Source: Thermoguttaceae bacterium
GTDB lineage: Bacteria; Planctomycetota; Planctomycetia; Pirellulales; Thermoguttaceae
Assembly: GCA_017559825.1 (NCBI GenBank)
Contig: JAFYQR010000223.1
Location: 1-64,000 of the forward strand
Direction of reading: 5' to 3'
Length of the DNA: 64,000 nucleotides
The notes beneath the pieces were generated by a model that worked only from the letters and a program-made list of their open reading frames with translations, ran no database searches and had not been told where the DNA came from. A program made the position numbers and the translations under genes. Below are positions 42,257 through 51,655 of the stretch, piece by piece (position 1 is the stretch's first letter; every line of letters starts with the position of its first letter).

Positions 42257-43012
42257 TCAGCGAACGTTGTTGACGATCTCCATGAAGGCGTCGACCTTCA
42301 GGGAAGCGCCGCCGACAAGCGCGCCGTCGACGTCCGGCTTGCTCAGAATTTCCTTCGCGTTCGAGCCCTTAACGCTGCCGCCGTATTGAATACGAACGAC
42401 GTCGGCGACTTCTTTGCCGTAACGTTCGGTCAACCAAGCGCGAACGTCGGCGTGAACTTCTTGCGCTTGGTCCGGAGTCGCGACCTTGCCGGTGCCGATC
42501 GCCCAAACCGGTTCGTAAGCGATAACGCATTTCTTCATTTCTTCGGCGGTAACGCCGGAGAAGGAGCCGTCGAGTTGACGACGGTTGACGTCGTTGGTAA
42601 CGCCCGCTTCGCGTTCTTTGAGAAGTTCGCCGATGCAGACGATCGGGCAAAGACCGGCGGCCAACGCGGCGCGAACTTTGAGGTTGACTTGTTCGCTCGA
42701 CTCGCCCATGATGTGGCGGCGTTCGCTGTGGCCGAGGATGACGTATTGGCAACCGACGTCGGTCAGCATCGCCATTTCAAGTTCGCCGGTGAACGCGCCC
42801 GCGGCTTCAAAGTAAGCGTTTTGCGCGCCGACGCCGACGTTCGAACCGTTCAGAATTTCGCAAACCGGTTGGACGTAGAGGCTCGGAGGGCAGACCGCGA
42901 TATCGACTTCCGAAACGCCCGCCGCCGCGTCTTTCAGGCCTTGCGCCAACGCTTTCGCGGAATCAAGTTTCAGGTTCATTTTCCAGTTGCCGGCAATCAA
43001 GAGACGTCGCAT
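42257..43012 (-). CDS. tpiA: Triosephosphate isomerase
   Basis: This 251-residue glycolytic enzyme interconverts dihydroxyacetone phosphate and glyceraldehyde 3-phosphate. Catalytic residues Lys11 (GNWKMN), His95 (LGHSERR) and Glu167 ([11 protein letters not shown]) are all present. An AAGAAGGA ribosome-binding site precedes ATG 43012. The promoter at 43116 is its own. It lies upstream of secG, as in several other bacteria. Confidence 0.98.
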   Translation of the reverse strand: MRRLLIAGNWKMNLKLDSAKALAQGLKDAAAGVSEVDIAVCPPSLYVQPVCEILNGSNVGVGAQNAYFEAAGAFTGELEMAMLTDVGCQYVILGHSERRHIMGESSEQVNLKVRAALAAGLCPIVCIGELLKEREAGVTNDVNRRQLDGSFSGVTAEEMKKCVIAYEPVWAIGTGKVATPDQAQEVHADVRAWLTERYGKEVADVVRIQYGGSVKGSNAKEILSKPDVDGALVGGASLKVDAFMEIVNNVR

Positions 43013-43115
43013 TTTTTATCCTTCTTAGGTTCAAATTTTCAACGTTTTCCAACGCGCGCCGCCGTTTTCGAGTCGAGGGAGCGGAGGGCTCGTCTTAAAA
43101 TTCCTTCAACGGCTC

Positions 43116-43143
43116 ATTTTACCCCCTCTTTTTTCTTCCGCAA
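43116..43143 (-). promoter_or_regulatory. Promoter of tpiA
   Basis: On the - strand: TTGCGG (43138-43143), 16 bp, TAAAAT (43116-43121). Confidence 0.55.
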
Positions 43144-43259
43144 GGGGGGCCGGTCTTTTTTCCTCGCCCGTTCGCCGTTTCGCGGTCGTCTCTCGCGCAA
43201 AAATCGCAAATCCGGCAAACTCCGCCGTTCCAAGCGAGACGACCGAGGAGCGCAAGAAC

Positions 43260-43289
43260 AAAAAAAGCCCGCCGAAGAAATCGACGGGC
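43260..43289 (-). terminator. Strong intrinsic terminator of the candidate RNA
   Basis: A 9-bp stem with one G-T pair (GCCCG...CGGGC outermost) is followed on the - strand by seven T. It is about 120 bp upstream of the tpiA promoter, so it does not belong to tpiA. Confidence 0.7.
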
Positions 43290-43781
43290 CAATAAGATCG
43301 CGGCGCGTCGTCCCAAAGGCCGACGAGAGCAAAAGAACGCGAAAATCGACGCGGCTTCCGGCTCGCTCGACAAGACGCCGAACGCGCTCTAGATCGAATC
43401 GCCGCGAGAACGAAAGTCGAAGCGAAAGCGTCTCCGACCTTCTCGCGACCGCCGACGACGAATTCGCCTCGGACGTCTCATTTTTCGCCGTTCGCGGATT
43501 TAGACCGTTCAGAAATCCGAGAAGTCTAAAACGCAATCCCAAACGACCGAACAAACGCCCAAACGCGCCGCTCGACCGTTTCCCAACGAAATCCCGAAAC
43601 TTCAAACGTCGAAAATTCAAAATAATTGCGGACTTCCCGTCGACGTCTCGCGCCGAGCGCAAACGCTCGAACAACGAAGACATTGCGCCGACGCCGCCTC
43701 GGGTCGGTTTCCTTCGCTTCGGAATTTCGGCAAGTCAAACCCGAGCGCCGCAAACGGGGTAAGCGCTCGTTTTCTCCTTGC
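43260..43781 (-). ncRNA. Candidate ~0.5-kb noncoding transcript between its own promoter and terminator
   Basis: A strong - strand promoter (43788-43816) and a strong - strand terminator (43260-43289) delimit a ~520-nt unit. Frames within it are not convincing: one ATG is at the -10 itself, another long frame reads through the terminator, and none has a family motif. It contains an AAGGAG near its 5' end, but no normal start codon follows at useful distance. It could be an unrecognised RNA or a small protein gene with an unusual start. I checked by eye for RNase P and tmRNA core motifs and did not see them. Confidence 0.4.
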
Positions 43782-43787
43782 GTTTTC

Positions 43788-43816
43788 ATTATATTCAAAA
43801 CGCGTCGCGATTGCAA
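43788..43816 (-). promoter_or_regulatory. Strong promoter of the candidate RNA
   Basis: On the - strand: TTGCAA (43811-43816), 17 bp, TATAAT (43788-43793). It is divergent to the promoter of the 44081 gene. Confidence 0.55.
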
Positions 43817-43969
43817 ACTTTTCCGCCCCTTTTTTTTCGTTTTTTCTCAAAAATTTTCTCTCTCGCCCGCACCCTCGACCGGTCGCGCCGATTTAAACGA
43901 TTGCGCAGCCGCAATTTCGCAATTTCATCGAAAAACCGACCCCTTTCGCCTCTTTCCCCTCCTTTTTCC

Positions 43970-43998
43970 TTGCTTTTACGAGCCGAGTCGGTTATAAT
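43970..43998 (+). promoter_or_regulatory. Promoter of the 44081 glycosidase-like gene
   Basis: TTGCTT (43970-43975), 17 bp, TATAAT (43993-43998); the start codon is 83 bp downstream. Confidence 0.6.
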
Positions 43999-44080
43999 CC
44001 GGTTTTCCGCGGCAAACGCTCGCCGTTCTTCGGCGCGACCGTTCAAACCGTCGACTCCCTCTATTCCACAAGGTTTTCCC

Positions 44081-45241
44081 ATGTTCCGCAATTCGCCCAA
44101 CGCCTCGATTCCCCTTGAATCCCGCCGCCGTTTCGTCCGCAACCTCGCGACGTCCGGCGCCGCCCTTTGCGCCGCGTCCTACGGTTTCTCCGTCGACGCC
44201 GCCTTCGCCCGCTCCCTCGAAAACAACGACCGCAAGCCGATCGACGTCGATTTGAGCGGCGATCCCGGAATTTCCGACGCCGAAATGGAGGCGATTTACG
44301 AGCAAATCAAAACGCCGTACAAACAAGGCGTTATCATTCCGGAAGAAAACGGAAACCCGGTCGACTCGGCGAACGTCTTCCGCAAAGACGGCGTTTGGCA
44401 TATGGTTTACCTCTGCTTCCTCGACAAGACCGGCTACGTCGCCAAGTTGGCCAAGAGCGACGATCTCGTCCGCTGGGAAACGCTCGGCGTCGTCGCGCCG
44501 TTCCGCCAAACCGGTTGGGACGCTTGGCAAGTTTCGCCGTCCGCCGCGCTCGTCGACCATAATTGGGGCGGCTCTTACGAGATTCAAAAGTACGACGGCA
44601 AATATTGGTTCACCTACATCGGCGGCGCGGGCAAAGGTTACGAGCCGGACCCGCTGAAAATCGGGCTCGCTTGGACCGACGACGCCGCCTCGCCGAAGGA
44701 ATGGAACCGCCTCGACCGCCCAATCATGGCGCCGGAAGACCCGGACGCTCGCGCTTTTGAAAAGACGACGCTCTACAAAACGAGCGTCATTTGGGATAAG
44801 GAACGCCGCCTCGGCTCGCAATTCGTTTGCTTTTACAACGGCAAAGCGGTCGAAAACGGGCGTTCGGTCGAGCGAATCGGAACGGCGGTTTCGGACAACC
44901 TCGTCGACTGGCGCCGTTTCGGAAACGGGCCGATTATCGACAATGGAAGCGGCATCTCCGGCGACCCGCAAGTCGTTCGCATCGGCGATTACTGGGTGAT
45001 GTTTTACTTCGGCGCGTTTTGGAAACCGAAAGCGTTCGACACCTTCGCCGTCTCGAAAGATCTCGTTCATTGGCGCCGCTGGGAGGGCCCGCACCTGATC
45101 GAACCGTCGGAAGATTACGACGCGACGTTCGCGCACAAGCCTTGGGTCGTTTACCGCGACGGAATCGTTTACCACTTCTACAACGCCGTCGGAAACCAAG
45201 GCCGCTGCCTCGCGCTGGCAACCTCGAAACCGCTTAAATAA
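44081..45241 (+). CDS. Tat-exported five-bladed beta-propeller glycosidase-like protein
   Basis: The product has 386 residues from ATG 44081. Residues 1-45 are a twin-arginine signal (SRRRFVRN then an Ala/Cys-rich hydrophobic run). The rest has the repeating blade pattern of GH43/GH117/GH130-type propellers: NVFRKDGVWHMVYLCF, AKSDDLVRWETLG, YDGKYWFTYIG, and SGDPQVVRIGDYWVMFYFG, with W-x-x-W and 'DLVHWRRW' repeats. Acid residues typical of this fold occur (for example Asp in SGDPQ). I cannot decide the exact GH family or the substrate. It is followed by another exported glycosidase gene on the same strand, but no shared promoter is evident. Confidence 0.82.
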   Translation: MFRNSPNASIPLESRRRFVRNLATSGAALCAASYGFSVDAAFARSLENNDRKPIDVDLSGDPGISDAEMEAIYEQIKTPYKQGVIIPEENGNPVDSANVFRKDGVWHMVYLCFLDKTGYVAKLAKSDDLVRWETLGVVAPFRQTGWDAWQVSPSAALVDHNWGGSYEIQKYDGKYWFTYIGGAGKGYEPDPLKIGLAWTDDAASPKEWNRLDRPIMAPEDPDARAFEKTTLYKTSVIWDKERRLGSQFVCFYNGKAVENGRSVERIGTAVSDNLVDWRRFGNGPIIDNGSGISGDPQVVRIGDYWVMFYFGAFWKPKAFDTFAVSKDLVHWRRWEGPHLIEPSEDYDATFAHKPWVVYRDGIVYHFYNAVGNQGRCLALATSKPLK

Positions 45242-45397
45242 CAACGCTTCCCCCCGGAAACGCCGACGCGAAAAATTTCGCCGCGCGGCGTTTCGTCCGT
45301 CATATTTCACGGCGCGAGCGCCGACGACGTTTGCGCCGCGCCGACTATTAGCAAAACTTATACCGACGTTTTGTCCGTCCTTTTTGAAAAGCTTAAG

Positions 45398-47707
45398 ATG
45401 AAAACAAAATTCAAAACCGCCTTAAAAACCGCCCTCGCCGCGTCGGTTCTCGCCGGTTCGTTCGCCGTCGAACTCGACCGAGCGTCCGGCGCCGAACTGC
45501 AACAACCGCTCGACCGAGAGAAAATCGTCGCGCGACACCGTATTCGCTCCGAAAATCTCGACCTAAAGATTCCCGTCGGCAACGGCAATTTCTGTTTCAA
45601 CGTCGACGGCACCGGACTCCAAACGTTCGGCGGCGACGTCCTCGCGCACTGGGGTTGGTACTCCGAGCCGCTTTTGTCGAAATATACTTGGGCCGACGTT
45701 CCGCAAACCGGCACCTACCAACGGGGCCGATTACAAGGAAACGACCCGTTCCCGAGCGACCGCGGCGACCTTTATCAATGGGTTCGCAACAATCCGCACC
45801 AAGCGAACTTAGCGCGCGTCCGCTTTGTTCGCGGCGACGGTTCCGCGTTGAAGCCGAACGAGATTTCGAACGTCCGCCGCGACCTCGACCTTTGGACCGG
45901 CCTGCACGCGACGACGTTCGAACTCGACGGCGAAACCGTTTCGGTCGAAACTTGCGTCGGCGACGACAAGGCGCTCGACTCGACGGTCGCCGTTCGCGTC
46001 GACTCGCCGCTGATTCGCTCCGGCGCGCTCTCCGTCGTCGTCGACTTCCCTTACCCGTCGCTGAATCGCGGCGCTTGGACGGGCGATTTTTCCGCCGACG
46101 CGCCGCAAACCGACTTCGTCGTTTCCGTTCCGAACGGTTTTAACGAAAACAACGACAAAAACACGCAAAATAGCGAAACGGCGCAAACCTCCGGCGCGTT
46201 GATCGTCAAGCGCAACCTGTCGAACGAATACGCCGAAGGGGTCGTCGGCGATTACTCCTATTCGGTTCGCGTCGATTGGAAAAACGGCGTCGGCGCTCAA
46301 GTCGGCGAAACGTCGTCGATTCGCGTTTTCGGAACCGACGTTAAAACCGACGCGACCGGCAAAACCGGCGTCGTTTCGCAACCGCTCGACCTCCTCTTAA
46401 CCTTCGACGGCGGCGATTACTCTTGCCGTCCGACCGACGATTCCGTTTTTTCCGCCCAGACGCCCCAATTTGACGCGGTGAAGGCGGAGTCGGCGGCGCG
46501 TTGGGAAGCGTTTTGGCGTTCCGGCGCCGCGGTCGACCTCTCGGAAAGCGCCGATCCGCGTTGGAAGGAACTCGAACGACGAATCGTCCTTTCGCAGTTC
46601 CAACTCCGAACGAACAGCGCCGGGAATTGGCCTAGTTCGGAATCGGGCCTGCTGACGGTCGACAATTGGAGCGGTCGCTTTCACCTCGAAATGACCTGGT
46701 GGCACCTCGCGCATTATTTCCTTTGGAACCGCGCCGAATTGGCCGACGACGCCCTTAAAATTTACCCGACCGTCAAAGACGGCGCCCGCGCGCTCGCCGA
46801 ACAACTCGGATACAAGGGCGTCAAATGGCAAAAAGAGATCGCGCCGGACGGTCGCACCGCGCCTTGGCAGGGGAACCTCGTTCTCCTTTGGAAACAACCG
46901 CACCCGATTTTCTTCGCGGAACTCGATTATCGTCGCAACCCGACCCGCGAAACGCTGTTAAAATGGGCGGAGATTATCGGAAAAACCGCCGAGCATATGG
47001 CCGATTACCCGGTTCGCGACGCCGACGGCGTTTACCATTTGGCGCCGAATATGCCGCCGAGCGAACAAGGAACGACGAAAGACTGCGTTTTCGACCTCGC
47101 GTATTGGCGCTGGGGGCTCGACGCGGCGAACCGTTGGCGCGAACGGCTCGGGCAAGATCGGGTCGCGCGTTGGGACGACGTCCGCCGCAATCTCGCGCCG
47201 CTTCCGCAAAAAGACGGCGTTTTCGTTCACTCCGCCGAATGGTTCGACTCGTTCGAGAAGCGAAACTGGGAACACCCGGACTTGATCGGCGTTCTCGGAA
47301 TGCTCCCGCCGCTCGACGGAGTCGACCAAGCGACGGCGCGACGAACGCTCGAACGCGTCGTCGCCGAATGGCAATGGAAACGTTGCTGGGGTTGGGACTT
47401 CCCCTGGACGGCGATGGCGGCGACGCGCGTCGGGCGCCCCGATTTGGCGGTCGAAATGCTCCTTAACGACTCGCCGCGCAACGTTTACGACGAACGCGGC
47501 GTCAACCTAGGCGGGCCTTGCCCTTACCTTCCCGGGAACGGCGGTCTCCTTTACGCCGTCGCGGCGATGTGCGCCGGGTTCGATTCCGAATCAGACGCCG
47601 CCCTCGACCCGGCGAAACGTCCCGCGCCCCCGACGTCCGGCGACTCCGGCCCCGGCTTCCCAGAAGGCTGGTCGGTCAAATGGGAAGGTTTGAAACCGGC
47701 GCTTTAA
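45398..47707 (+). CDS. Exported six-hairpin-type glycosidase-like protein
   Basis: The product has 769 residues from ATG 45398 (nine codons after an alternative start), with a signal peptide (MKTKFKTALKTALAASVLAG). The N-terminal beta domain (LKIPVGNGNFCFNVDGTGLQTF) followed by an alpha/alpha toroid (WSGRFHLEMTWWHLAHYFLWNR; WRWGLDAANRWRERLG) matches GH65/GH95-like six-hairpin enzymes. The Glu of HLEMTWWHL is a plausible catalytic acid. An Asn/Thr-rich patch (NGFNENNDKNTQNSET) interrupts the beta domain near residue 250. The ribosome-binding site is weak. Exact family and substrate are not determined. It lies 156 bp after the propeller glycosidase. Confidence 0.8.
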   Translation: MKTKFKTALKTALAASVLAGSFAVELDRASGAELQQPLDREKIVARHRIRSENLDLKIPVGNGNFCFNVDGTGLQTFGGDVLAHWGWYSEPLLSKYTWADVPQTGTYQRGRLQGNDPFPSDRGDLYQWVRNNPHQANLARVRFVRGDGSALKPNEISNVRRDLDLWTGLHATTFELDGETVSVETCVGDDKALDSTVAVRVDSPLIRSGALSVVVDFPYPSLNRGAWTGDFSADAPQTDFVVSVPNGFNENNDKNTQNSETAQTSGALIVKRNLSNEYAEGVVGDYSYSVRVDWKNGVGAQVGETSSIRVFGTDVKTDATGKTGVVSQPLDLLLTFDGGDYSCRPTDDSVFSAQTPQFDAVKAESAARWEAFWRSGAAVDLSESADPRWKELERRIVLSQFQLRTNSAGNWPSSESGLLTVDNWSGRFHLEMTWWHLAHYFLWNRAELADDALKIYPTVKDGARALAEQLGYKGVKWQKEIAPDGRTAPWQGNLVLLWKQPHPIFFAELDYRRNPTRETLLKWAEIIGKTAEHMADYPVRDADGVYHLAPNMPPSEQGTTKDCVFDLAYWRWGLDAANRWRERLGQDRVARWDDVRRNLAPLPQKDGVFVHSAEWFDSFEKRNWEHPDLIGVLGMLPPLDGVDQATARRTLERVVAEWQWKRCWGWDFPWTAMAATRVGRPDLAVEMLLNDSPRNVYDERGVNLGGPCPYLPGNGGLLYAVAAMCAGFDSESDAALDPAKRPAPPTSGDSGPGFPEGWSVKWEGLKPAL

Positions 47708-49025
47708 TCGAAATTTGGCGTCGATTTTCAACGTCGCCAAGATTCTCCGCCGCCGCGTTTTGTCTCGACCAAACGCTGCGGCGGTTTCGCTCCCAATACT
47801 CTCCCCAACGACGCTCGCCGTTTTAAACGCCCTACCTATTTTCTCCAAACCCCCTCTTTTCTTAGCGCGACGAAATTTTTTCTTTTTTCTTAAAAAATTT
47901 TCTTTTTTTTACCCAATTCCTTCCCCGACGTTAATCTAATAAGCAAAGAAAACGAGCGTTCGCTCGACGGAAAGTTTTAAGACCCGACGACGCGCCCGAT
48001 TTGCCGCCGACGCCGGAGCGGAAACGCTTCGTCAAAAGCGCAAAACCGGAACGCCGCCGGAGTTGGTCGCTCCCTCGAAGTCTTAAAACGCCCAAAAATC
48101 CGTTCAAGGATTAAGAGCCGATTTTTAAAACGGAAAACGTCGCAGGCTTGCCAAGAACGCAACGTTCAGCGAGAATATCGCAACGTTTTTCACGCGTCGA
48201 AGTCGACGCGAGGCTCAAAACCGCCCTTCGAGAAGACGACTAAGAAAGTAGAATTAAGAACGAACCCCGACTCGCGTCGAGCGCCGCGCCGAGGTTGCCG
48301 AGCCAACCGCCGAAGCGCGAACGCCGCCGCGAAAAAACGTCGGCCGCTCGATTCGCTCCCCTCTTTCAAAAAGCCGCGAAGGGCTTCATTTTTTTGCAGA
48401 CCTCAAGGACTCGGCGGCGTCCTTAGCGCTTCCCCGGTTTCGCCGGAAAGCGCGGCCGCAAGCGCGGGAATTAATCGTTCGGACCGGTTTCCGGTTCCGA
48501 AATTCGGCGGGGTTCCCGTCGAAAGGCGAGTTTTCCGCCGTTTCGCGTCGGAACGTTTCGACGTTTCAACGCAAGGGGCGGAGGATTTTAGCAGCCCGAG
48601 GCCGTCAAAAAACGAGCGCGGATAGACGTTTTTTTCGTCGTTCGACGCGATTTTCGCAACGTTTTCGTTCGCGCTTTCTCGCTTCGACGCCGAAATCGCC
48701 GCGCCTCGCGACGGAAAATTCCCTTCGAAGGCGGCGCGTCCGGTCGTTTGCGCTCGACTTTTGCCGAACGCGAGCGAATCCGGTCGCCGTTTCGCCCGAG
48801 ATTTAGCCTTCCGCGAAAGCGAGCGATCGCTTTCCCCGTCCGACGCGTCAAGGACGGCGGGCGCGCGCTCGTTTTCTTCTACCTATTTTAACAACGTTTT
48901 CGAGTTCGCGTTGCGTCCGACGCTCGCAATTTTGAACGCCGCTCGCTTTATCGCCCCGCGGCGCTTAAAAACAAACGCTTTCCAATTAAAGCGACAAAAA
49001 CGAATAAAACGCAAAGGAAATCAAG
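47708..49025. other. Long region without a recognised gene (1.3 kb)
   Basis: No frame here has a start signal plus a domain. Structures seen: a 6-bp CGAGCG/CGCTCG hairpin at 47954-47967 with a T run on the - strand; a pair TTTTAAGAC (47976-47983) and GTCTTAAAA (48079-48087); and AAGCC/GGCTT at 48371-48386 followed by seven T on the + strand. These could border small RNAs or be remnants of decayed genes. The AAAGGAA near 49012 belongs to the next gene. Confidence 0.4.
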
Positions 49026-49751
49026 ATGGCGAAAACCGTCCAAACGACCTTCACCAAGCAAAAACGCCAACTTGCGAAAGCGAACGCGCTCATCGGAACG
49101 ATTCGCGCCCAAGAAACGCGAACGCAACGTTTCGACGCGAACGGCGGCCTCGAAACGGAGGAGCGAACCGCGTATTTGCTCGACGCGCCGGAAAATATCG
49201 CGTCGCAAGTCGTCGAAATCCTCGCCGACGTCGTCCGTCAACACGGCGCGCGGCAACGGGCGAACTCCGTTTCGACCGGACGATTCGAGTTCTGCGGAAT
49301 CGAAGCCGACTTGACCGTCCCGCAACTCCGCGCGCTCCAAGAGGCGCAAACGACGCTCGCCGCGCTCGTCGAAAAGTTGCCTGTCGAGAACAAACGGCGG
49401 ATTCCGAACGGCGAACTCGACGGTCGTCCGGCGTTTTTCTCTCCGCTTCAAAAGTTTTTTGAAACAAAAACGCGCTCCGTCCCTTACGAAGAGACGGCGT
49501 CGACCCGCGTTCGCACTTACGAAGAACAATTCGACGTTCTTCTTTACCAAACGCGAACGGTCGAGATCGATTACGGTCTCCCGACGGCGACGATCGCTCG
49601 GCTGAAAACGCTCGTCGAAGATTTGGCGACCGCGATTCAAGTCGCGATCGACGAAGCGAACGCGCAAGCTCGAGAAGAAGACGCGCTCCTGAACGACGTC
49701 GCGGCCAAGATTCTCGCCGAGTTCGAACGCCAATGGAAACCGACAAAATAA
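49026..49751 (+). CDS. Protein of unknown function, helical
   Basis: The product has 241 residues from ATG 49026, with AAAGGAA about 7 bases upstream. It is mostly alpha-helical with a central beta-like portion (GRFEFCGIEADLTVPQLRALQEAQTTLAALVEKLPVE). The N-terminus is a helix rich in Lys, Gln and Thr (MAKTVQTTFTKQKRQLAKAN), and the C-terminal helix is acidic. There is no signal peptide, membrane segment or obvious metal motif. I do not recognise the family. It is convergent with the RmlD-like gene, without a strong terminator between. Confidence 0.78.
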   Translation: MAKTVQTTFTKQKRQLAKANALIGTIRAQETRTQRFDANGGLETEERTAYLLDAPENIASQVVEILADVVRQHGARQRANSVSTGRFEFCGIEADLTVPQLRALQEAQTTLAALVEKLPVENKRRIPNGELDGRPAFFSPLQKFFETKTRSVPYEETASTRVRTYEEQFDVLLYQTRTVEIDYGLPTATIARLKTLVEDLATAIQVAIDEANAQAREEDALLNDVAAKILAEFERQWKPTK

Positions 49752-49843
49752 CGCCGCGCTCAGACGCTAACGGCGCCGTTTCAATCGGTCGCCGCCGCTA
49801 ACGGAGCTCCCTTTCGACCGTCGCCCAAAGAACGCGACGCTTC

Positions 49844-50968
49844 TTATTTCGCCCCGCCGTCGCGCCAATCGAGATAGTCGGCCAACGCGGAACGCCAATC
49901 GGGCAAGCGGTAAACGCCGTCAAGATCGTTATATTTTACCGATCTTAACGCGGTAAACGCCGATTGCGGCGCCGTAAAGCCGTATTCTTTCGACGAAATC
50001 CCGGCGATTTGAATGTCCGTCAAGCCGCGGCGCTCGGCGATAAACTCGGCGACGTCGCGAACCGTTCCTCGGGAACCGCCGCTCAAGTGATAAAGTCCGG
50101 TCGCGCCGGTTCGAACGAGCGTCTTCAAGGAGCAAAGAACGTCGACCGCCCAAGTCGGCTCGACGATTTTGTCGTTCAGCGCGGAAAGCCGCCGCGTTCG
50201 CTTGAACGCCTTCAAGAGCGACTCGACCAAATTCCCGGACGAATATTCCGTCGTTTCGCCAAAAATCGACGACGTTCGCAAAATCAACGATTTCGACGCT
50301 TCCGCCGCGATTCGTTCGCTTTCGAGCTTCGTTTTCGCGTACACGCTCGCCGGATTCGGCTTGTCCAACTCGGAAAACGCCGGCGCGTCCGGACTAATCG
50401 TTAAAACCGGGCGCGCGTTCCCCCATTCGTCGAAAACGACTTCTTGCGAAGTCGCGGAATTTGGGAGAATTAGCGAACTCGGAACCCGGTCGTTTTCACC
50501 GTTCCCGCGTTTCCAGTCTTCGCCGTTTTGCCCATTCCCCCCGTTTTGAACCGTTCCCGCCCCTTCGTTCGGCTCGGGCAGCCGGGTCAACCGATCGCGG
50601 TAAAAGATTTCGCCGCATCCGAATTGAACGAGAAGCGAACCGGTCCGACGAACGGCTTCTTTCAGGTTGGCGACGGCGTTCGCGTGCGCGTTCCGCGCGG
50701 TGTTCGCCCGGGTTTCGAGCCAATCGATTAAGTTGACGCCCGCCGCGTTGACGACGACGTCCGGCTTAAAATCGCTCAACGTTTCGACGACAAAGAGCCG
50801 CGAGCAAAGGTCGAAGTCGGGCAAATTCAACGGGATAACGACGTCGTCCGACTCGACGACCGGCGCGCCGACGTTCGCCGCGATTCGCCGCTCGACTCGC
50901 GGGTCGTTCCAATAATTCGCGATCGCGCTTCCCAGCGTTCCCTTCGCCCCGACGACGACGATTTTCAT
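49844..50968 (-). CDS. RmlD-like NAD(P)-dependent sugar reductase
   Basis: The product has 374 residues from ATG 50968 (MKIVVVGAKGTLGS). It has the Rossmann Gly motif GAKGTLGS (7-14), the family segment PDVVVNAAGVNLIDWLE and the catalytic YAKTK (SDR Tyr-Lys). RmlD reduces dTDP-4-dehydrorhamnose in dTDP-L-rhamnose synthesis, but other 4-keto-sugar reductases look alike. An Asn/Gly/Glu-rich insertion (NEGAGTVQNGGNGQNGED) interrupts the fold at ~residues 151-172. It follows the BMC-T gene on the same strand, separated by 117 bp. Function beyond sugar-nucleotide reductase is uncertain. Confidence 0.75.
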   Translation of the reverse strand: MKIVVVGAKGTLGSAIANYWNDPRVERRIAANVGAPVVESDDVVIPLNLPDFDLCSRLFVVETLSDFKPDVVVNAAGVNLIDWLETRANTARNAHANAVANLKEAVRRTGSLLVQFGCGEIFYRDRLTRLPEPNEGAGTVQNGGNGQNGEDWKRGNGENDRVPSSLILPNSATSQEVVFDEWGNARPVLTISPDAPAFSELDKPNPASVYAKTKLESERIAAEASKSLILRTSSIFGETTEYSSGNLVESLLKAFKRTRRLSALNDKIVEPTWAVDVLCSLKTLVRTGATGLYHLSGGSRGTVRDVAEFIAERRGLTDIQIAGISSKEYGFTAPQSAFTALRSVKYNDLDGVYRLPDWRSALADYLDWRDGGAK

Positions 50969-51085
50969 TCCGCGCCCTTTTCCCGCCTTCTCAATTTTGC
51001 CCGTCTTAACCAAACCGCGCCGTTTGTTTCCAAATCGACGCGTTAGAGCCGTCTAAATCGGAACGACCCGCAAAAATCGCGACGA

Positions 51086-51655
51086 TCAAAGATAATCGCT
51101 AAACAATTCTTTTTCCGGACGCGGCAAAACGACCGCCGACGCCAACAAACCGCGATCTTTAATCCCCTCGACCGCCGCGTCGACCGCCGCTTGAACGTTC
51201 GCGAGCGAACCGGTCGTCAAAAGGAGACCTTTCCCGCCCATCGCCATCGCCAAGCTGAGTCGGAAGAGCGTTACGTCGGCGGCTTTCGCGGCGACGTCGG
51301 CGGCGACGACCGCGGAAACGGCGCTAAACGTCTCGACAATCCCGAGCGCGCCGACCGTTTCGGGCCCCAAAACGACCGACTGCGCCATCGCCGGGAAGAC
51401 CGCCGGGTGAACGTTCGCGACGGTCAGCGAGTCGATCGTCGACGTTCCGCCGACGCGCAACGCCGTTTCCATCGCCGCTTCGACGTCGCCGATCGCGCCG
51501 GAAAAAACGATCAAATACTTGCCCGAGCAGATCGTTCGAGCGATCAAGAGCGTCGTCGACGCGGCTTTCATCAACGCGTCTTGAACTTGATACCCGACGC
51601 CGACGCTCGACAATTCGATCGCCCCGACGGCGGCGTTATTCGTTTTTCCAGCCAT
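51086..51655 (-). CDS. Bacterial microcompartment tandem-domain shell protein (BMC-T)
   Basis: The product has 189 residues, two BMC domains: ~9-92 (VGAIELSSVGVGYQVQDALMKAAST, then ARTICSGKYLIVFSG) and ~102-180 (ALGIVETFSAVSAVVAADVAAKAADV, then AMGGKGLLLTTGS). The residues RTICSGKY around Cys43 and the tail VVLPRPEKEL are typical of PduT-type BMC-T proteins, whose trimers tile microcompartment shells. No BMC-H, BMC-P or encapsulated enzyme gene is nearby, so this is an orphan copy. AGGGA lies about six bases before ATG 51655. The partner shell and cargo must be encoded elsewhere. Confidence 0.9.
   Translation of the reverse strand: MAGKTNNAAVGAIELSSVGVGYQVQDALMKAASTTLLIARTICSGKYLIVFSGAIGDVEAAMETALRVGGTSTIDSLTVANVHPAVFPAMAQSVVLGPETVGALGIVETFSAVSAVVAADVAAKAADVTLFRLSLAMAMGGKGLLLTTGSLANVQAAVDAAVEGIKDRGLLASAVVLPRPEKELFSDYL

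Noticed and set aside
43114-43683. A 189-codon - strand frame across the candidate RNA
   Set aside because: It reads straight through the strong terminator at 43260-43289, has no ribosome-binding site and no motif.
47977-48162. A short - strand TTG-start frame (61 codons)
   Set aside because: Basic product without a start signal or known motif; most likely chance.
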